A stretch of DNA of 49,848 bases, from positions 1-49,848 of IMG/VR virus record IMGVR_UViG_3300028610_000388; one strand, 5' to 3'. The notes under the pieces were generated by a model that searched no databases, was not told where the DNA came from, and was given only the letters and a program-made list of their open reading frames with translations. The DNA is from a virus. Of the stretch, positions 27,093-34,621 are shown one piece after another. Position 1 is the stretch's first letter. Each line of letters starts with the position of its first letter. Made by a program: the position numbers and the translations under genes.

Positions 27093-27383
27093 ATGAGACT
27101 CCGCGATAAACTATTCATCTGGCTCATAAAGGGCCAGGCCAAGAAGATATGGAAAGGATGGCAGAAAATGGCCGAAAGAGATCAGAAACCGTTTTACCTC
27201 TCAAAGACTGTGATTGCAGGCATGGTAGCCATTGCAATCGGTATAGCCAGTGCGTTCGGTGTAGGTGGGCTTGAAGCAGAGACGGATATCACGACTGAGC
27301 TTATCCTGCAACTCACCACCGCTGTAGCTGGATTGGTGGCAGTGTACGGTCGACTGACGGCCACGAAGAAGCTGACGAAATAG
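27093..27383 (+). CDS. Probable holin, two transmembrane helices
   Basis: 96 aa. Basic amphipathic N-terminus, then TM1 (about residues 38-58, TVIAGMVAIAIGIASAFGV) and TM2 (about 72-88), and a basic tail ending in TATKKLTK. The pattern SKT-hydrophobic-ASAFG ... VAGLVAVYGR-basic tail is typical of small class II holins, which open the inner membrane at lysis. No endolysin gene is recognisable nearby. Confidence 0.65.
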   Translation: MRLRDKLFIWLIKGQAKKIWKGWQKMAERDQKPFYLSKTVIAGMVAIAIGIASAFGVGGLEAETDITTELILQLTTAVAGLVAVYGRLTATKKLTK

Positions 27384-27387
27384 TTGC

Positions 27388-27417
27388 GATCATATTACCG
27401 ACGTCGGTAATATGATC
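27388..27417. promoter_or_regulatory. Perfect 30-bp palindrome
   Basis: Each half is GATCATATTACCGAC and its exact reverse complement, centred on GACGTC with no spacer. It begins 4 nt after the holin stop and ends 38 nt before the next ATG. No T-run follows, so it is not a standard terminator. Candidates: operator for a dimeric or tetrameric regulator, RNase or hairpin signal in the late message, or a DNA-processing site. Confidence 0.85.
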
Positions 27418-27455
27418 TACAGTATCAAGAACGCAGTATTTAGGAGAAAAGAACA

Positions 27456-27962
27456 ATGAAGACGATGATTGCAGCACTGGCAATTGTGCTACTGATGACA
27501 GTAGTAACGAGTGCGAATGACTTGACAAGCTGGACGTTATGGAGTCGGGATGCGGATAATTCCGTCGAGCAGCGAATCGGCCTGGATACCGACCCGGTGG
27601 AGTTCGGTGTCCTGGGGCGATGGTGGCCTATTGATTCTGCGCCACAAGTTGCCGGCGGATATGTATTCCTGCATCTACCACAGCCGATAGAAGTCGATAA
27701 CCCCTTCAAAGACTTGATCCCCGGCTTACCCGATACGTTCCTGGGCTACGCCTACGGCGGCGGTAGCTTTGGTATCGACCTTCTGGACGGGAATACCCAG
27801 AAAGGCTTCTCAGCGTGGCAGGCGGGCGTCCTGGTAAGCGGTGAGGAGAACACTGACGTCGCCTTGATCTTTGAGTGGGCCCGCTATGACTACAAGGACA
27901 ATCTCGGCGCCGCCCGTGAAGATGAGGATGTACTCAGTTTCGGGCTAAGGATTAAGTTCTAA
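27456..27962 (+). CDS. Exported outer-membrane-type beta protein
   Basis: 168 aa; ribosome site TTTAGGAG. Signal peptide (MKTMIAALAIVLLMTVVTSA). The mature part is rich in alternating hydrophobic/polar strands (FLGYAYGGGSFGIDL, AWQAGVLVSG, DVALIFEWARYDY) and ends in LSFGLRIKF, a C-terminal aromatic like the assembly signal of outer-membrane beta barrels. About 148 mature residues would allow an 8-strand barrel. Receptor masking or superinfection exclusion is possible; that is inference. Confidence 0.6.
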   Translation: MKTMIAALAIVLLMTVVTSANDLTSWTLWSRDADNSVEQRIGLDTDPVEFGVLGRWWPIDSAPQVAGGYVFLHLPQPIEVDNPFKDLIPGLPDTFLGYAYGGGSFGIDLLDGNTQKGFSAWQAGVLVSGEENTDVALIFEWARYDYKDNLGAAREDEDVLSFGLRIKF

Positions 27963-28057
27963 TGACTGGTCCAAATCCCGGGATAACATGGCCCCAACTC
28001 ATCTGGGGGTTGTTCAAGAGCTACGTCAAAGATATTTTTCGGTGGCTCAAGAAGTGA
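27962..28057 (+). CDS. 31-aa Trp-rich microprotein ending the late operon
   Basis: ATG shares a base with the preceding TAA. 31 codons, amphipathic and Trp/Lys-rich (ITWPQLIWGLFKSYVKDIFR). Last ORF before the operon terminator. The overlap supports translation. An amphipathic membrane-active peptide is one guess. Confidence 0.45.
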   Translation: MTGPNPGITWPQLIWGLFKSYVKDIFRWLKK

Positions 28058-28068
28058 GCTTTTCAATT

Positions 28069-28111
28069 GGCCGGCACCGTTCTTTCGATTCCTTTCGTTC
28101 CGGTGCCGGCC
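28069..28111. terminator. Strong hairpin between convergent operons
   Basis: GGCCGGCACCG (28069-28079) pairs perfectly with CGGTGCCGGCC (28101-28111) around a 21-nt pyrimidine-rich loop. It lies between the last rightward late gene and the last leftward early gene. TTATTTG follows on the plus side and a short A-rich/T-rich flank (CTTTTCAATT) on the other, so it may stop transcription both ways. Confidence 0.7.
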
Positions 28112-28127
28112 GCGCTTATTTGCCTTT

Positions 28128-28307
28128 CTACAGAGGACATCCAGCGTCCTCGTAAATTTCTTGCATGACTTCACGCGGAGAATCGCCGTCGCGCCATTGT
28201 TCTGTCCAATCACAATCTCCCAATAGCCATGTTACTTTTGCCTTTCGGGCCATTCGCCTCAATTCAGATAGCCACGCTTTGTATTTCGGGTCCAATTTCT
28301 TGCTCAT
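28128..28307 (-). CDS. Small basic hypothetical protein
   Basis: 59 aa, ATG 28307 with AAAGGA upstream, TAATG overlap with the preceding gene. Begins MSKKLDPKYKAWLSELRRMA and contains a single Cys pair far apart; helical and charged. Last gene of the leftward operon. Family not recognised. Confidence 0.6.
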   Translation of the reverse strand: MSKKLDPKYKAWLSELRRMARKAKVTWLLGDCDWTEQWRDGDSPREVMQEIYEDAGCPL

Positions 28308-28549
28308 TATGATCCTTTCTCAGCCCGCCCGGCTATTGCAGCCCTCATCTGAGGCTCAATCACTTCTCTTTCGGTTGTATAGGGACGATTACAATTCGGG
28401 CATGGCCTGTGTCGGCGATTCCATGACCAATCACCCATAACGTACTGAACACCTTTTGAGTCTCGAACAAGCCGGTGGGGATATTTCCCGTTTTGGCGGT
28501 ACCATGCGACTTCTCTTTGTGCCGACTCCTCGTATGTCATTTCAATCAT
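28307..28549 (-). CDS. Small protein with CPxC knuckle
   Basis: 80 aa; stop overlaps the next start (TAATG). A helical N-terminus (EESAQREVAWYRQNG) and a single CPNCNRPY knuckle near residue 50. With only two Cys it would bind zinc only with other ligands. Start could also be the ATG three codons later. Confidence 0.55.
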   Translation of the reverse strand: MIEMTYEESAQREVAWYRQNGKYPHRLVRDSKGVQYVMGDWSWNRRHRPCPNCNRPYTTEREVIEPQMRAAIAGRAEKGS

Positions 28550-28552
28550 TCT

Positions 28553-28735
28553 TCAAGTCCGGTTGATAAATTCACGCAGGCCCGCAACTTCTTTACGCAG
28601 TTCGCTTATCTCTTCGCCTTGAACTTGGAGTTGGTCTTTCAATCGCACAACCGTCTTCCTAAGTCTCGCCGCACGCTTCTTGTACCGGAATGCTTCGGCT
28701 ATGGCATTGTCTATACTGTCGTGAACTTGTCGCAT
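28553..28735 (-). CDS. Small coiled-coil protein
   Basis: 60 aa, AAAGGA upstream of ATG 28735. Continuous heptad-like helix (RLRKTVVRLKDQLQVQGEEI). Such short coiled-coil genes recur in this operon. Role unknown. Confidence 0.55.
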   Translation of the reverse strand: MRQVHDSIDNAIAEAFRYKKRAARLRKTVVRLKDQLQVQGEEISELRKEVAGLREFINRT

Positions 28736-28806
28736 ATTCCTTTCCCCAGCCCGCCCGGCTCCACTGTCCGTCCTTGGCTACCGGGCAGGCGGCTCCGTAC
28801 CCGTAC

Positions 28807-29040
28807 TCAGCAATTCATTACGTTTGCTTTGGGAAATAATAGCGGCCACAAATCGTCGGTGTCACAATACCCCTTGCCGTGATATATCACGTTGTCAATC
28901 TCATTGCCGTTTTCATCTTCGGCAGGTCCAGACATAACATGGCTACAGTCATTGTCCATGACGATTGTCAGGTTGGCGTCGTCAACTTCCCCTGATTGCA
29001 CTGCTTCATGTAGCTCTTTTAGTGTCTTGTATACTTTCAT
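28807..29040 (-). CDS. Acidic hypothetical protein
   Basis: 77 aa from ATG 29040, chosen because GAAAGGA lies 8 nt upstream; the ATG at 29049 is too close to that site. Acidic (VDDANLTIVMDNDCSHV, EDENGNEID) with alternating strands; a DNA-mimic-like charge is noticeable but unproven. The 71 nt between this gene and 28735 show no gene. Confidence 0.55.
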   Translation of the reverse strand: MKVYKTLKELHEAVQSGEVDDANLTIVMDNDCSHVMSGPAEDENGNEIDNVIYHGKGYCDTDDLWPLLFPKANVMNC

Positions 29041-29068
29041 TCTTTGCATCCTTTCGCCCGTGAGGGCT

Positions 29069-29560
29069 CTAAATAAATGGTAACATTCCTTTGAGGTTCT
29101 TCAAGCAGACCCTCATATCAATCACTCTTTCGCAGTACTTGTTCACTAATCGTCGCCCGTTGGCGTTCTGCTTCGTGAACGACACCAATATCAAATGGAT
29201 AGGCTCCGGCCGCTCCTTATTCCATTTACGGCACTTGCTGCGAGTAGGGCCGTCGAGAAAGCCTTTGACCTCCTCGATGTGAACTCGCCCACTGGGGCCT
29301 GTAATCCAGAAATCTGGCAGGTAACTGCGAGGGGCGCGGGCATCGTCATCGAATTCAATTCGCTGTAGCTCATACCCCCAGTCACGAATATAGGCATCTT
29401 CTTTTGGGTCCAGTTCCTTGCGAAACTGGCAGTACAGTGCCCAATTGTATTCCGCTTTCGATCTAAACTTGATGCTCTTACCGTCGAACGTGCCCCACGT
29501 CGGCTGATTGCCATACTTCTTCTGTAGGGGCGGTTCGTTAAATCCCATCATCTGAGCCAT
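29069..29560 (-). CDS. PD-(D/E)XK-type nuclease
   Basis: 163 aa. Contains FRSKAEYNWALYC (about residues 32-44, the N-terminal Glu), SYLPDFWI (Asp near 80) and VHIEEVKGF (Glu-X-Lys near 95-99), the ordered acidic and Lys residues of the PD-(D/E)XK fold as in phage DUF1064/T7 endonuclease I-like proteins. Likely a DNA repair, junction or host-DNA-degrading nuclease. The only clear nucleic-acid enzyme of the leftward operon besides the Gp37/Gp68-type gene. Confidence 0.7.
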   Translation of the reverse strand: MAQMMGFNEPPLQKKYGNQPTWGTFDGKSIKFRSKAEYNWALYCQFRKELDPKEDAYIRDWGYELQRIEFDDDARAPRSYLPDFWITGPSGRVHIEEVKGFLDGPTRSKCRKWNKERPEPIHLILVSFTKQNANGRRLVNKYCERVIDMRVCLKNLKGMLPFI

Positions 29561-29561
29561 T

Positions 29562-29764
29562 CTATTTTTCCTTCAAAATATCCGTAAACTTGAACATCTT
29601 ATCGCCTACTTCGATTCCTTCCTCGGCGAAATCCACCGAGTCTTGTTCGGTCGCCATGCACGATTCGATTAACCCGAGCGTTTCCGCCCAATCTTGAACG
29701 TCTGCGCCCCTTCATCAGCAGCCTTCGCCATTGCGGCGGTGAATAGAATTCCCTTGTCTTTCAT
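29562..29764 (-). pseudogene. Small gene split by a one-base frameshift
   Basis: ATG 29764 opens MKDKGILFTAAMAKAADEG and stops after 31 codons. The -1 frame at the GGGG run (about 29706-29709) continues without interruption as ADVQDWAETLGLIESC ... FTDILKEK to TAG 29562, 1 nt before the nuclease start. One extra G would give a normal 67-aa gene filling the whole gap. Either a true frameshift mutation, a sequencing indel in a homopolymer, or programmed frameshifting; no classical slippery heptamer is present. Confidence 0.55.
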
Positions 29765-30642
29765 TTCGGCATTCTCCTAACTCTCAGGCACTTAGGCCAT
29801 TCTTCTGGTTTTGTGCTGACTTTATTATTCAGGACTCCGGGTGGACAGAGGTCCGTGGTGTCGATCTGCTTGACGTAGCAATGGACTCCGGCTTGCTGGC
29901 ACTGGTTGACGATGCTCTCGATCCATTCGATCTTGCAGGGGCGGCGGTTCGGGCCGGACTCGCAGCCGGTGATAATTGAGTCCAGCGTTGGGAATATCTC
30001 GGCGTGGGTGCCACATTCAACGCAGTACTCCCTTTTGCCCCGCGAAAGCAACCGATTCGATTCTGTGTGATGCCACGCCTTTTCACACTTGCATTTGTAC
30101 GCCCGCCCACCACAATAAGGAATGATGTCAACCGACTTCAGCAGCGGCTCGAGCGAAAGCCCCCGCACCTGCACGGGGATCTTCAAGAGAATCGGCACAG
30201 CCTCGTCAACTTCGGCCTGTGTGGACGCTGAGAAGTACAGGTGGATGTTGGGGAGGACGTCAAGGTTCTGGAAATACTCCAAGGCCCGGCCCCATCGCTT
30301 CGTAAATAAGAGATACGTATGCCTTTGCGTGGCTTCAATGGTGCTGAACATCTTGTCAATGAACTCGAACGGCACATCCTTGTGCCAAGTATCCGACATC
30401 GAGTTCACGAAGATCGTCCGGGGCTTGCGCCAGCGAAGGGGCTGCTTTAACCTATCAGGTAAAAGCTGGACCGTCGAGAACGGTTTGGCGTATTGCGCGG
30501 GCAACTGCTTTCCTTTTGCGTAGGCAACATGCCGTTGCGTATGAAGGCGCTCACTCCAACAGAACATACAGCCCTGCTTGATCTTCGTACAGCCAACGCA
30601 CACGTTTAGGACTTCATCGCAATATGGGATTCCTGTTGCCAT
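29761..30642 (-). CDS. Phage Gp37/Gp68-type (DUF5131) protein
   Basis: 293 aa. The opening NVCVGCTKIKQGCMFCWSER carries a Cys-X2-Cys ... Cys-X2-Cys cluster and the TK-GC-CW/Y-ER pattern of the Gp37/Gp68 family, distantly related to radical-SAM enzymes. Later IFVNSMSDTWHKDVP, LLFTKRWGRALEYF and ITGCESGPNRRPCKIEWI are family blocks. A second Cys group (CKCEKAWHH, CVECG) lies near residues 190-220. ATG 30642 has GGAG at 4 nt; ATG 30645 is the alternative. Function in phages is unestablished; nucleic-acid modification has been suggested. Confidence 0.75.
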   Translation of the reverse strand: MATGIPYCDEVLNVCVGCTKIKQGCMFCWSERLHTQRHVAYAKGKQLPAQYAKPFSTVQLLPDRLKQPLRWRKPRTIFVNSMSDTWHKDVPFEFIDKMFSTIEATQRHTYLLFTKRWGRALEYFQNLDVLPNIHLYFSASTQAEVDEAVPILLKIPVQVRGLSLEPLLKSVDIIPYCGGRAYKCKCEKAWHHTESNRLLSRGKREYCVECGTHAEIFPTLDSIITGCESGPNRRPCKIEWIESIVNQCQQAGVHCYVKQIDTTDLCPPGVLNNKVSTKPEEWPKCLRVRRMPK

Positions 30643-30905
30643 CATTCTCCTTTCAGAGCTTTTTCAATAAATGCCAAGATATATCCTTGACGTGTACCTA
30701 TGCAAGTGTCTCCACTTTTCTGCCATTCTAATATGTAGTCGCGAAGTGTCTTCAGAGCGTCGTCCTTGGCCTTGAGTTGTTTGGCTTGTCGATTGAGTTG
30801 CTGTTCGCACTCTTCAAGAAGGACTTTTAGCCCGGCTACGTCATTGTTGTCGTACTTATACCCGCCGTCAGTCAAGTCTACTGCCTTGTCTATTCTCGCT
30901 CTCAT
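30642..30905 (-). CDS. Coiled-coil hypothetical protein
   Basis: 87 aa. Long charged helix (LKVLLEECEQQLNRQAKQLK) followed by a short domain ending IEKALKGE. Its stop overlaps the Gp37/Gp68-type start. Possibly structural or regulatory; not recognised. Confidence 0.55.
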   Translation of the reverse strand: MRARIDKAVDLTDGGYKYDNNDVAGLKVLLEECEQQLNRQAKQLKAKDDALKTLRDYILEWQKSGDTCIGTRQGYILAFIEKALKGE

Positions 30906-30906
30906 G

Positions 30907-31377
30907 TTATTTCCTCAAACTTGAATCGGGTTCAGTAACCCAATCGTATTCGCCTTTGTATATCGGCTTCTCTACGGGTTGCCCTTCCATATCCTTGTCG
31001 TGCAGGTGCAGTACTGAGCCTTTGATAAGCTTAGTCATTGTCGTCCGGCCCTTCTTTGTGTGCGACAGAGAACTTATAGATGGAATGATGCGGCATACCT
31101 CATTGCCCACAGCAACGTATCGACGAGCAAAATGTTCCGGTACGACCTGTACCTTCAAACGTGACTCCCACCAATCTGTAGAGTCGCCTGAGTGCTTCGA
31201 TAGTGCGGGCAATAATATACCTTTCCACCATGCTATCTGGCAATGCGTGATGTACTTCTCAGGCTCAAATACCTCAATGCCGCCGCCGTACTCTACCTCG
31301 GCAAGTATCTCATCCATCGGCTTCTCGAACGTCCTTGTGCCGTCAGGTAGTATGTTGACTAAGGGGTAGGTTGGCAT
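30907..31377 (-). CDS. Conserved-looking hypothetical protein
   Basis: 156 aa. Contains YITHCQIAWWKGILLPALSK followed by SGDSTDWWESRLKVQVVP, a Trp-rich block that reads like conserved phage proteins found among recombination genes, but I cannot name the family. The C-terminal 45 residues are polar and look disordered. Overlaps the upstream gene by 19 nt. Confidence 0.6.
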   Translation of the reverse strand: MPTYPLVNILPDGTRTFEKPMDEILAEVEYGGGIEVFEPEKYITHCQIAWWKGILLPALSKHSGDSTDWWESRLKVQVVPEHFARRYVAVGNEVCRIIPSISSLSHTKKGRTTMTKLIKGSVLHLHDKDMEGQPVEKPIYKGEYDWVTEPDSSLRK

Positions 31378-31883
31378 GGTAAATATTCCTCAAATACTTT
31401 GCTCCATCCACACGTACAGTCCTTCTTAGGGTCAGCGGCTTGGTCGCACCTAAAAGAGTGCCTACCGTGCAAGCCAAGTAGCATCTGCAACTTCTTGTTC
31501 TCGGCGCATAGCTCTTTTACTCGATCAATCTGCTTGTCCGCAATCATCGAGAATCCAGATAGTCTACTTTCAGGAGACAGTCCGTTCACGGTCATCTTCT
31601 TAATACGAGACTCTAACTTCTCATTCTCGGCTTGGAGTTCGGCGATGATATTCAATCTATCGCACTCCAATACTAATGGGCAATTGTCGTGAACGCTACA
31701 ATCTGGTTCCGTCCATTCTTTCAAAAGAGCTTCCTTATCTAGCGTTCCGCAATCACCAACAATTATATCCGCACTCCCGCAGTTGCCACAGCATGATTTA
31801 TCATCTTTCAGTGACAATCGTAATTGATGGCACTTCTTGCAAAAGTACTCGCTCTTCTTACAATTGATATAGATTTCATCCAT
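31359..31883 (-). CDS. Zinc-ribbon plus coiled-coil protein
   Basis: 174 aa, AAGGAG upstream. N-terminal four-Cys zinc ribbon (CKKC near 15-18, CGNC near 32-35). Then a long helix (LQAENEKLESRIKKM, DRVKELCAENKKLQ) and another Cys group at the C-terminus (CDQAADPKKDCTCGW). Probably a nucleic-acid or protein adaptor; no family recognised. Confidence 0.6.
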   Translation of the reverse strand: MDEIYINCKKSEYFCKKCHQLRLSLKDDKSCCGNCGSADIIVGDCGTLDKEALLKEWTEPDCSVHDNCPLVLECDRLNIIAELQAENEKLESRIKKMTVNGLSPESRLSGFSMIADKQIDRVKELCAENKKLQMLLGLHGRHSFRCDQAADPKKDCTCGWSKVFEEYLPCQPTP

Positions 31884-32014
31884 CTTTCTTACTCCTTAAA
31901 AAGCCGAAGAGGCATAGCTCGGTAGAGTTATCTATCAACTGCTAGGGCTGACGTAACACTCGTTTTGCTTTCGCTTTACTGACTGGCTACCAGCCGTCTA
32001 TGCTCAAAACGGTT
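31884..32014 (-). other. 131-nt gap without a supported gene
   Basis: Between the OB-like gene and the zinc-ribbon gene. Contains a short hairpin GCC-TCTTC-GGC followed by TTTTT and then AAGGAG of the next gene. Part of it (TAGCTCGGTAGAG on the plus strand) superficially resembles a tRNA D-arm, but no T-arm or acceptor pairing follows. No ORF above 10 codons with a ribosome site. Confidence 0.5.
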
Positions 32015-32512
32015 TTAACCTTCTTGGCCCGGTTCTCTTCGCGGTGGTGCAGGCTCTCTCATTGCCTTGTCAAATGCGTCCTCCGGCGGAGTTGGGTCGA
32101 ACTCAGGCGGTGGTTCCCAACCGGCATCTGGTGCTAGTGCCGGTTGGGAGCCTACGACATGGCCTCTCTTGGCTGGATTGAAATTTGGTACAGCCTTAGC
32201 CCTAATCCTGATACCGCCCGTTATCCTACCGCCAAAGCTGATAGTCGGGTCACGATAGAGAACGACTTCCTTACCCATCCACTGATCGAAGTCGTCAGTG
32301 CCAAGAATGGACTCGACTAAAGAACCATTGGTGAAATTCATTACCAGCGGCTTGTCAAGTTCTCTGAATTTGAAAATGTATTTCGGGTCGGCATTCTCGC
32401 CGTCTTGAGCTACATTTTCTTCCCTGTAGGCTTGAAAGGTTACTACTACTGGTGGTTCAACATCATGCTGTGTGAGGTACTTTGAATTTTTTAGGTCATG
32501 TACTGATGGCAT
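32015..32512 (-). CDS. Probable OB-fold/ssDNA-metabolism protein
   Basis: 165 aa from ATG 32512 (GGAG 6 nt upstream); an in-frame ATG 12 codons earlier lacks that site. The core VVVTFQAYREENV ... KYIFKFRELDKPLVMNFTN ... WMGKEVVLYRDP ... ITGGIRIRA is a beta-rich pattern seen in phage proteins next to recombination genes and resembles an OB-like fold. The C-terminus is Pro- and acid-rich, as in many ssDNA-binding proteins. Function is inferred. Confidence 0.5.
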   Translation of the reverse strand: MPSVHDLKNSKYLTQHDVEPPVVVTFQAYREENVAQDGENADPKYIFKFRELDKPLVMNFTNGSLVESILGTDDFDQWMGKEVVLYRDPTISFGGRITGGIRIRAKAVPNFNPAKRGHVVGSQPALAPDAGWEPPPEFDPTPPEDAFDKAMREPAPPRREPGQEG

Positions 32513-32592
32513 TTCTTTCTCCTTGTTTAGTTCTTGTTTCAGTTTCACTTTGTTCTGGTTCTTTTGCTAGGGCCAATTCATGTACTTCTCCT

Positions 32593-33468
32593 TTAATAGT
32601 TTACGGTTACGTTCGGTACTTTCCCGTTAATCATATCACATATTAACGCCTTTGCAGATGCTTCTGAAACACATTTGCCTAGTATGGTCTCTAATATCTT
32701 ATTGTTAACGTCTTTCCGATGAGCTTCATTATTTATCCGCTCCGTCTCTCTGAACTCTGTTTCTTCGGCGAGCTTCTTCTCTTTGGCCTCCAAGCTGGCC
32801 AAGTGCGCTGATAGTGCGGCAGCTTCGGCGGCGGCTTTATCCTTCTCTCTTTGGACGTCGGCGATGCGGCGATTCTCGGCGGCTACCTTGGCCTCTTCAA
32901 AGCTTACTAGGGCGTCTATGGCAGCTTGCTTACTAGTCTCTTCGGCTTTCTTTTTGGCTTCCTCGGCGATGGCTTTTTCACGTTCTACCCGTGCAATCTC
33001 TTCCTTCTCTTTCTCCAACTTCTCCCGCTCTATCCTGACAGCCTCTTCCCTAGCTTCCAGTTCAGCTTGCCGTTCGGCTTCCATCCGTTCCTCTTCGGCC
33101 TTGATCTTAGCCTCCTCTTCGGCTTTCTTCTTAGCGGAGGCGTCCTCGATGAGCTTGATCGGGGCGTATTTCTCTTCTATCTGCTTCGCAACCTTTTGTA
33201 GCAAGTCTTTTTCCTTGCCGTACATCGCCCTCGTGAACTTTAGGGCTTCTGCCTTACCTAACTTCCCGGCCTGCTTAATGAGAGGGTTGAGTTTGTTAAG
33301 ATTCTGGAATATCCAACTTTTAGATTCCGTGATATCTTTCGGTGTGTCGTAGCATAATACAATATTGGCGCACCGCTCCATTGCAGCGTCCACGGCTGCG
33401 CTCACTTTGTCGTAGACTTGAAGTTCAACTTCCATTTCTACTACTTCTGATTCAGCTATCGTGTCCAT
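32593..33468 (-). CDS. Long coiled-coil (TolA-like) phage protein
   Basis: 291 aa, AAAGGAG upstream. A folded N-terminal part (residues 1-95) is followed by a continuous Lys/Glu/Ala helix (about 100-245) and a short folded end (IGKCVSEASAKALICDMI-like). Similar proteins in other phages are annotated DUF1351 or TolA-like and sit next to recombination or ssDNA-binding genes. Large plus-strand ORFs inside are shadows of its low-complexity codons. Confidence 0.6.
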   Translation of the reverse strand: MDTIAESEVVEMEVELQVYDKVSAAVDAAMERCANIVLCYDTPKDITESKSWIFQNLNKLNPLIKQAGKLGKAEALKFTRAMYGKEKDLLQKVAKQIEEKYAPIKLIEDASAKKKAEEEAKIKAEEERMEAERQAELEAREEAVRIEREKLEKEKEEIARVEREKAIAEEAKKKAEETSKQAAIDALVSFEEAKVAAENRRIADVQREKDKAAAEAAALSAHLASLEAKEKKLAEETEFRETERINNEAHRKDVNNKILETILGKCVSEASAKALICDMINGKVPNVTVNY

Positions 33469-33622
33469 TTTCTAAAGCTCCTTTCACAATACTTGCAAGC
33501 CGTTCTGTTTCTCCCAGGGTTGGTTGTGGATATATTTTACACACAAAATGATCGCGGGTCCCTCGAACCTTTAGGAACACAGCCCCTTTATGTTTGTTGC
33601 TTCGGATCAGTTGTATGTCCAT
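33452..33622 (-). CDS. Small basic hypothetical protein
   Basis: 56 aa, ATG 33622 with GGGAG 7 nt upstream; overlaps the next gene start by 17 nt, so translation would be coupled. Sequence begins MDIQLIRSNKHKGAVFLKVR and is beta-rich. It overlaps the upstream gene end by 35 nt. Confidence 0.5.
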   Translation of the reverse strand: MDIQLIRSNKHKGAVFLKVRGTRDHFVCKIYPQPTLGETERLASIVKGALENGHDS

Positions 33623-33758
33623 TCTCAATCTCCCTTCTGGCTGTCATTCGTTTCTTGTATGCGAAGGATACGGGATTCTTTCGCTTTTCGGCACGTTCTC
33701 GGGCAGCTTCCAGGTATCCCGGTACTGGTGCTATCCCACCACCTGGAGTAATCATCAT
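33588..33758 (-). CDS. Hypothetical basic protein
   Basis: 56 aa from ATG 33758 (G-rich SD-like run about 11 nt upstream). The ORF is open to ATG 33869, which has a good GAGGAG, but the extra part would share DNA with the preceding 50-aa gene. Basic helix (YLEAARERAEKRKNPVSF, KKRMTARREIEN). The true start is uncertain. Confidence 0.4.
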   Translation of the reverse strand: MMITPGGGIAPVPGYLEAARERAEKRKNPVSFAYKKRMTARREIENGHTTDPKQQT

Positions 33759-33792
33759 CGGCACACTGCCCCCACCTGGACATGCCAGGTAG

Positions 33793-33945
33793 TCACCCGT
33801 CCTCTGGGCGTGGCTCTGGCTCTCGTGGCGGCTGTCCTGCTGTGCTTTCGTTCTCGGTTGTGGGTGCATTTTTCTTCTCCTCTGGTCTAAGGGCATCGAA
33901 AGCCCATTCCATTATTCTTTCGTGCATCGCTTCGCACTTGCTCAT
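33793..33945 (-). CDS. 50-aa hypothetical protein
   Basis: ATG 33945 overlaps the preceding stop (ATGA). Helical start (MSKCEAMHERIMEWAFDAL) and a Pro/Glu-rich tail. The overlap is the main evidence for expression. Confidence 0.45.
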   Translation of the reverse strand: MSKCEAMHERIMEWAFDALRPEEKKNAPTTENESTAGQPPREPEPRPEDG

Positions 33946-34529
33946 TTCTTCACCTTGACGAAGCGAGCAAACGGCTTGTGGCCTTTGTCAAAGGCTTCGG
34001 CTACTACTTCTGTGCCGTTGACCCTATATTCATTATGCGATGTAGCGAACCAACCTCTAAAAGTGTGATCTCGGCATACGCCATCTATAAACATTATTGA
34101 CGTTGATGGAGCTTTCGTTTCTATTTGTAATGATCCACCTCTATTCACAACCGCAATATCAAGGTACTCCGGCTCCGGCTCCCAGTCGGGCTTGAGGATG
34201 TAGGTGAAATGTTGCTTGAAGTGTCCATTGCCTTGTCGTAATATTAGCCAATCGGCGGTATCGGATAAAAATAAGCATCCCTCCAACTTCGCCTGTTGTA
34301 TGAAAATGCTTTGCTCTTTTTCACTAAGTAACGCAAATGGCTGCGCCAACTCCGGCTTTTTCAGCTTCTCGATCAGTGCTTGCTCATTCATGGCAATCTC
34401 CTTTGGGTCAAGGCCAATATCTTTACACGGTCGGTAATCCCTAGAATGTACACTGTGCTTGTTACACCAAAATTCCGCATCACTGGGGACGGGCCGTTCG
34501 TAAAACTGACAGTCTTTACAGGTTTTCAT
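33942..34529 (-). CDS. Hypothetical protein with N-terminal Cys cluster
   Basis: 195 aa, GGAG 5 nt upstream. Residues 1-35 carry MKTCKDCQFYE ... WCNKHSV ... PCKD, a four-Cys site. The rest is a mixed domain with GWFATSHNEYRVNGTEV near the end. The Cys cluster resembles that of several other small genes here. The 92 nt downstream-to-upstream gap to 34622 shows no supported gene. Confidence 0.6.
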   Translation of the reverse strand: MKTCKDCQFYERPVPSDAEFWCNKHSVHSRDYRPCKDIGLDPKEIAMNEQALIEKLKKPELAQPFALLSEKEQSIFIQQAKLEGCLFLSDTADWLILRQGNGHFKQHFTYILKPDWEPEPEYLDIAVVNRGGSLQIETKAPSTSIMFIDGVCRDHTFRGWFATSHNEYRVNGTEVVAEAFDKGHKPFARFVKVKK

Positions 34530-34621
34530 GGCTTCTCCTTAATATTGGCCCAGCCTGCCTTCCTGGCGGTAGCGCTTGTTTTAATCGCTCTCTCGTCCTT
34601 GTACGGGCCGGGCCAGTGGAT

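Noticed and set aside
31884-31960. tRNA-like D-arm (TAGCTCGGTAGAG) and a CTA-anticodon-like loop
   Set aside because: No T-arm (no TTCRA-type loop), no acceptor pairing and a pyrimidine at the position after the anticodon.
32783-33352. 189-codon plus-strand ORF rich in Ser, Phe and Ala
   Set aside because: Mirror of the Lys/Glu/Ala coiled-coil gene on the minus strand; typical codon shadow.
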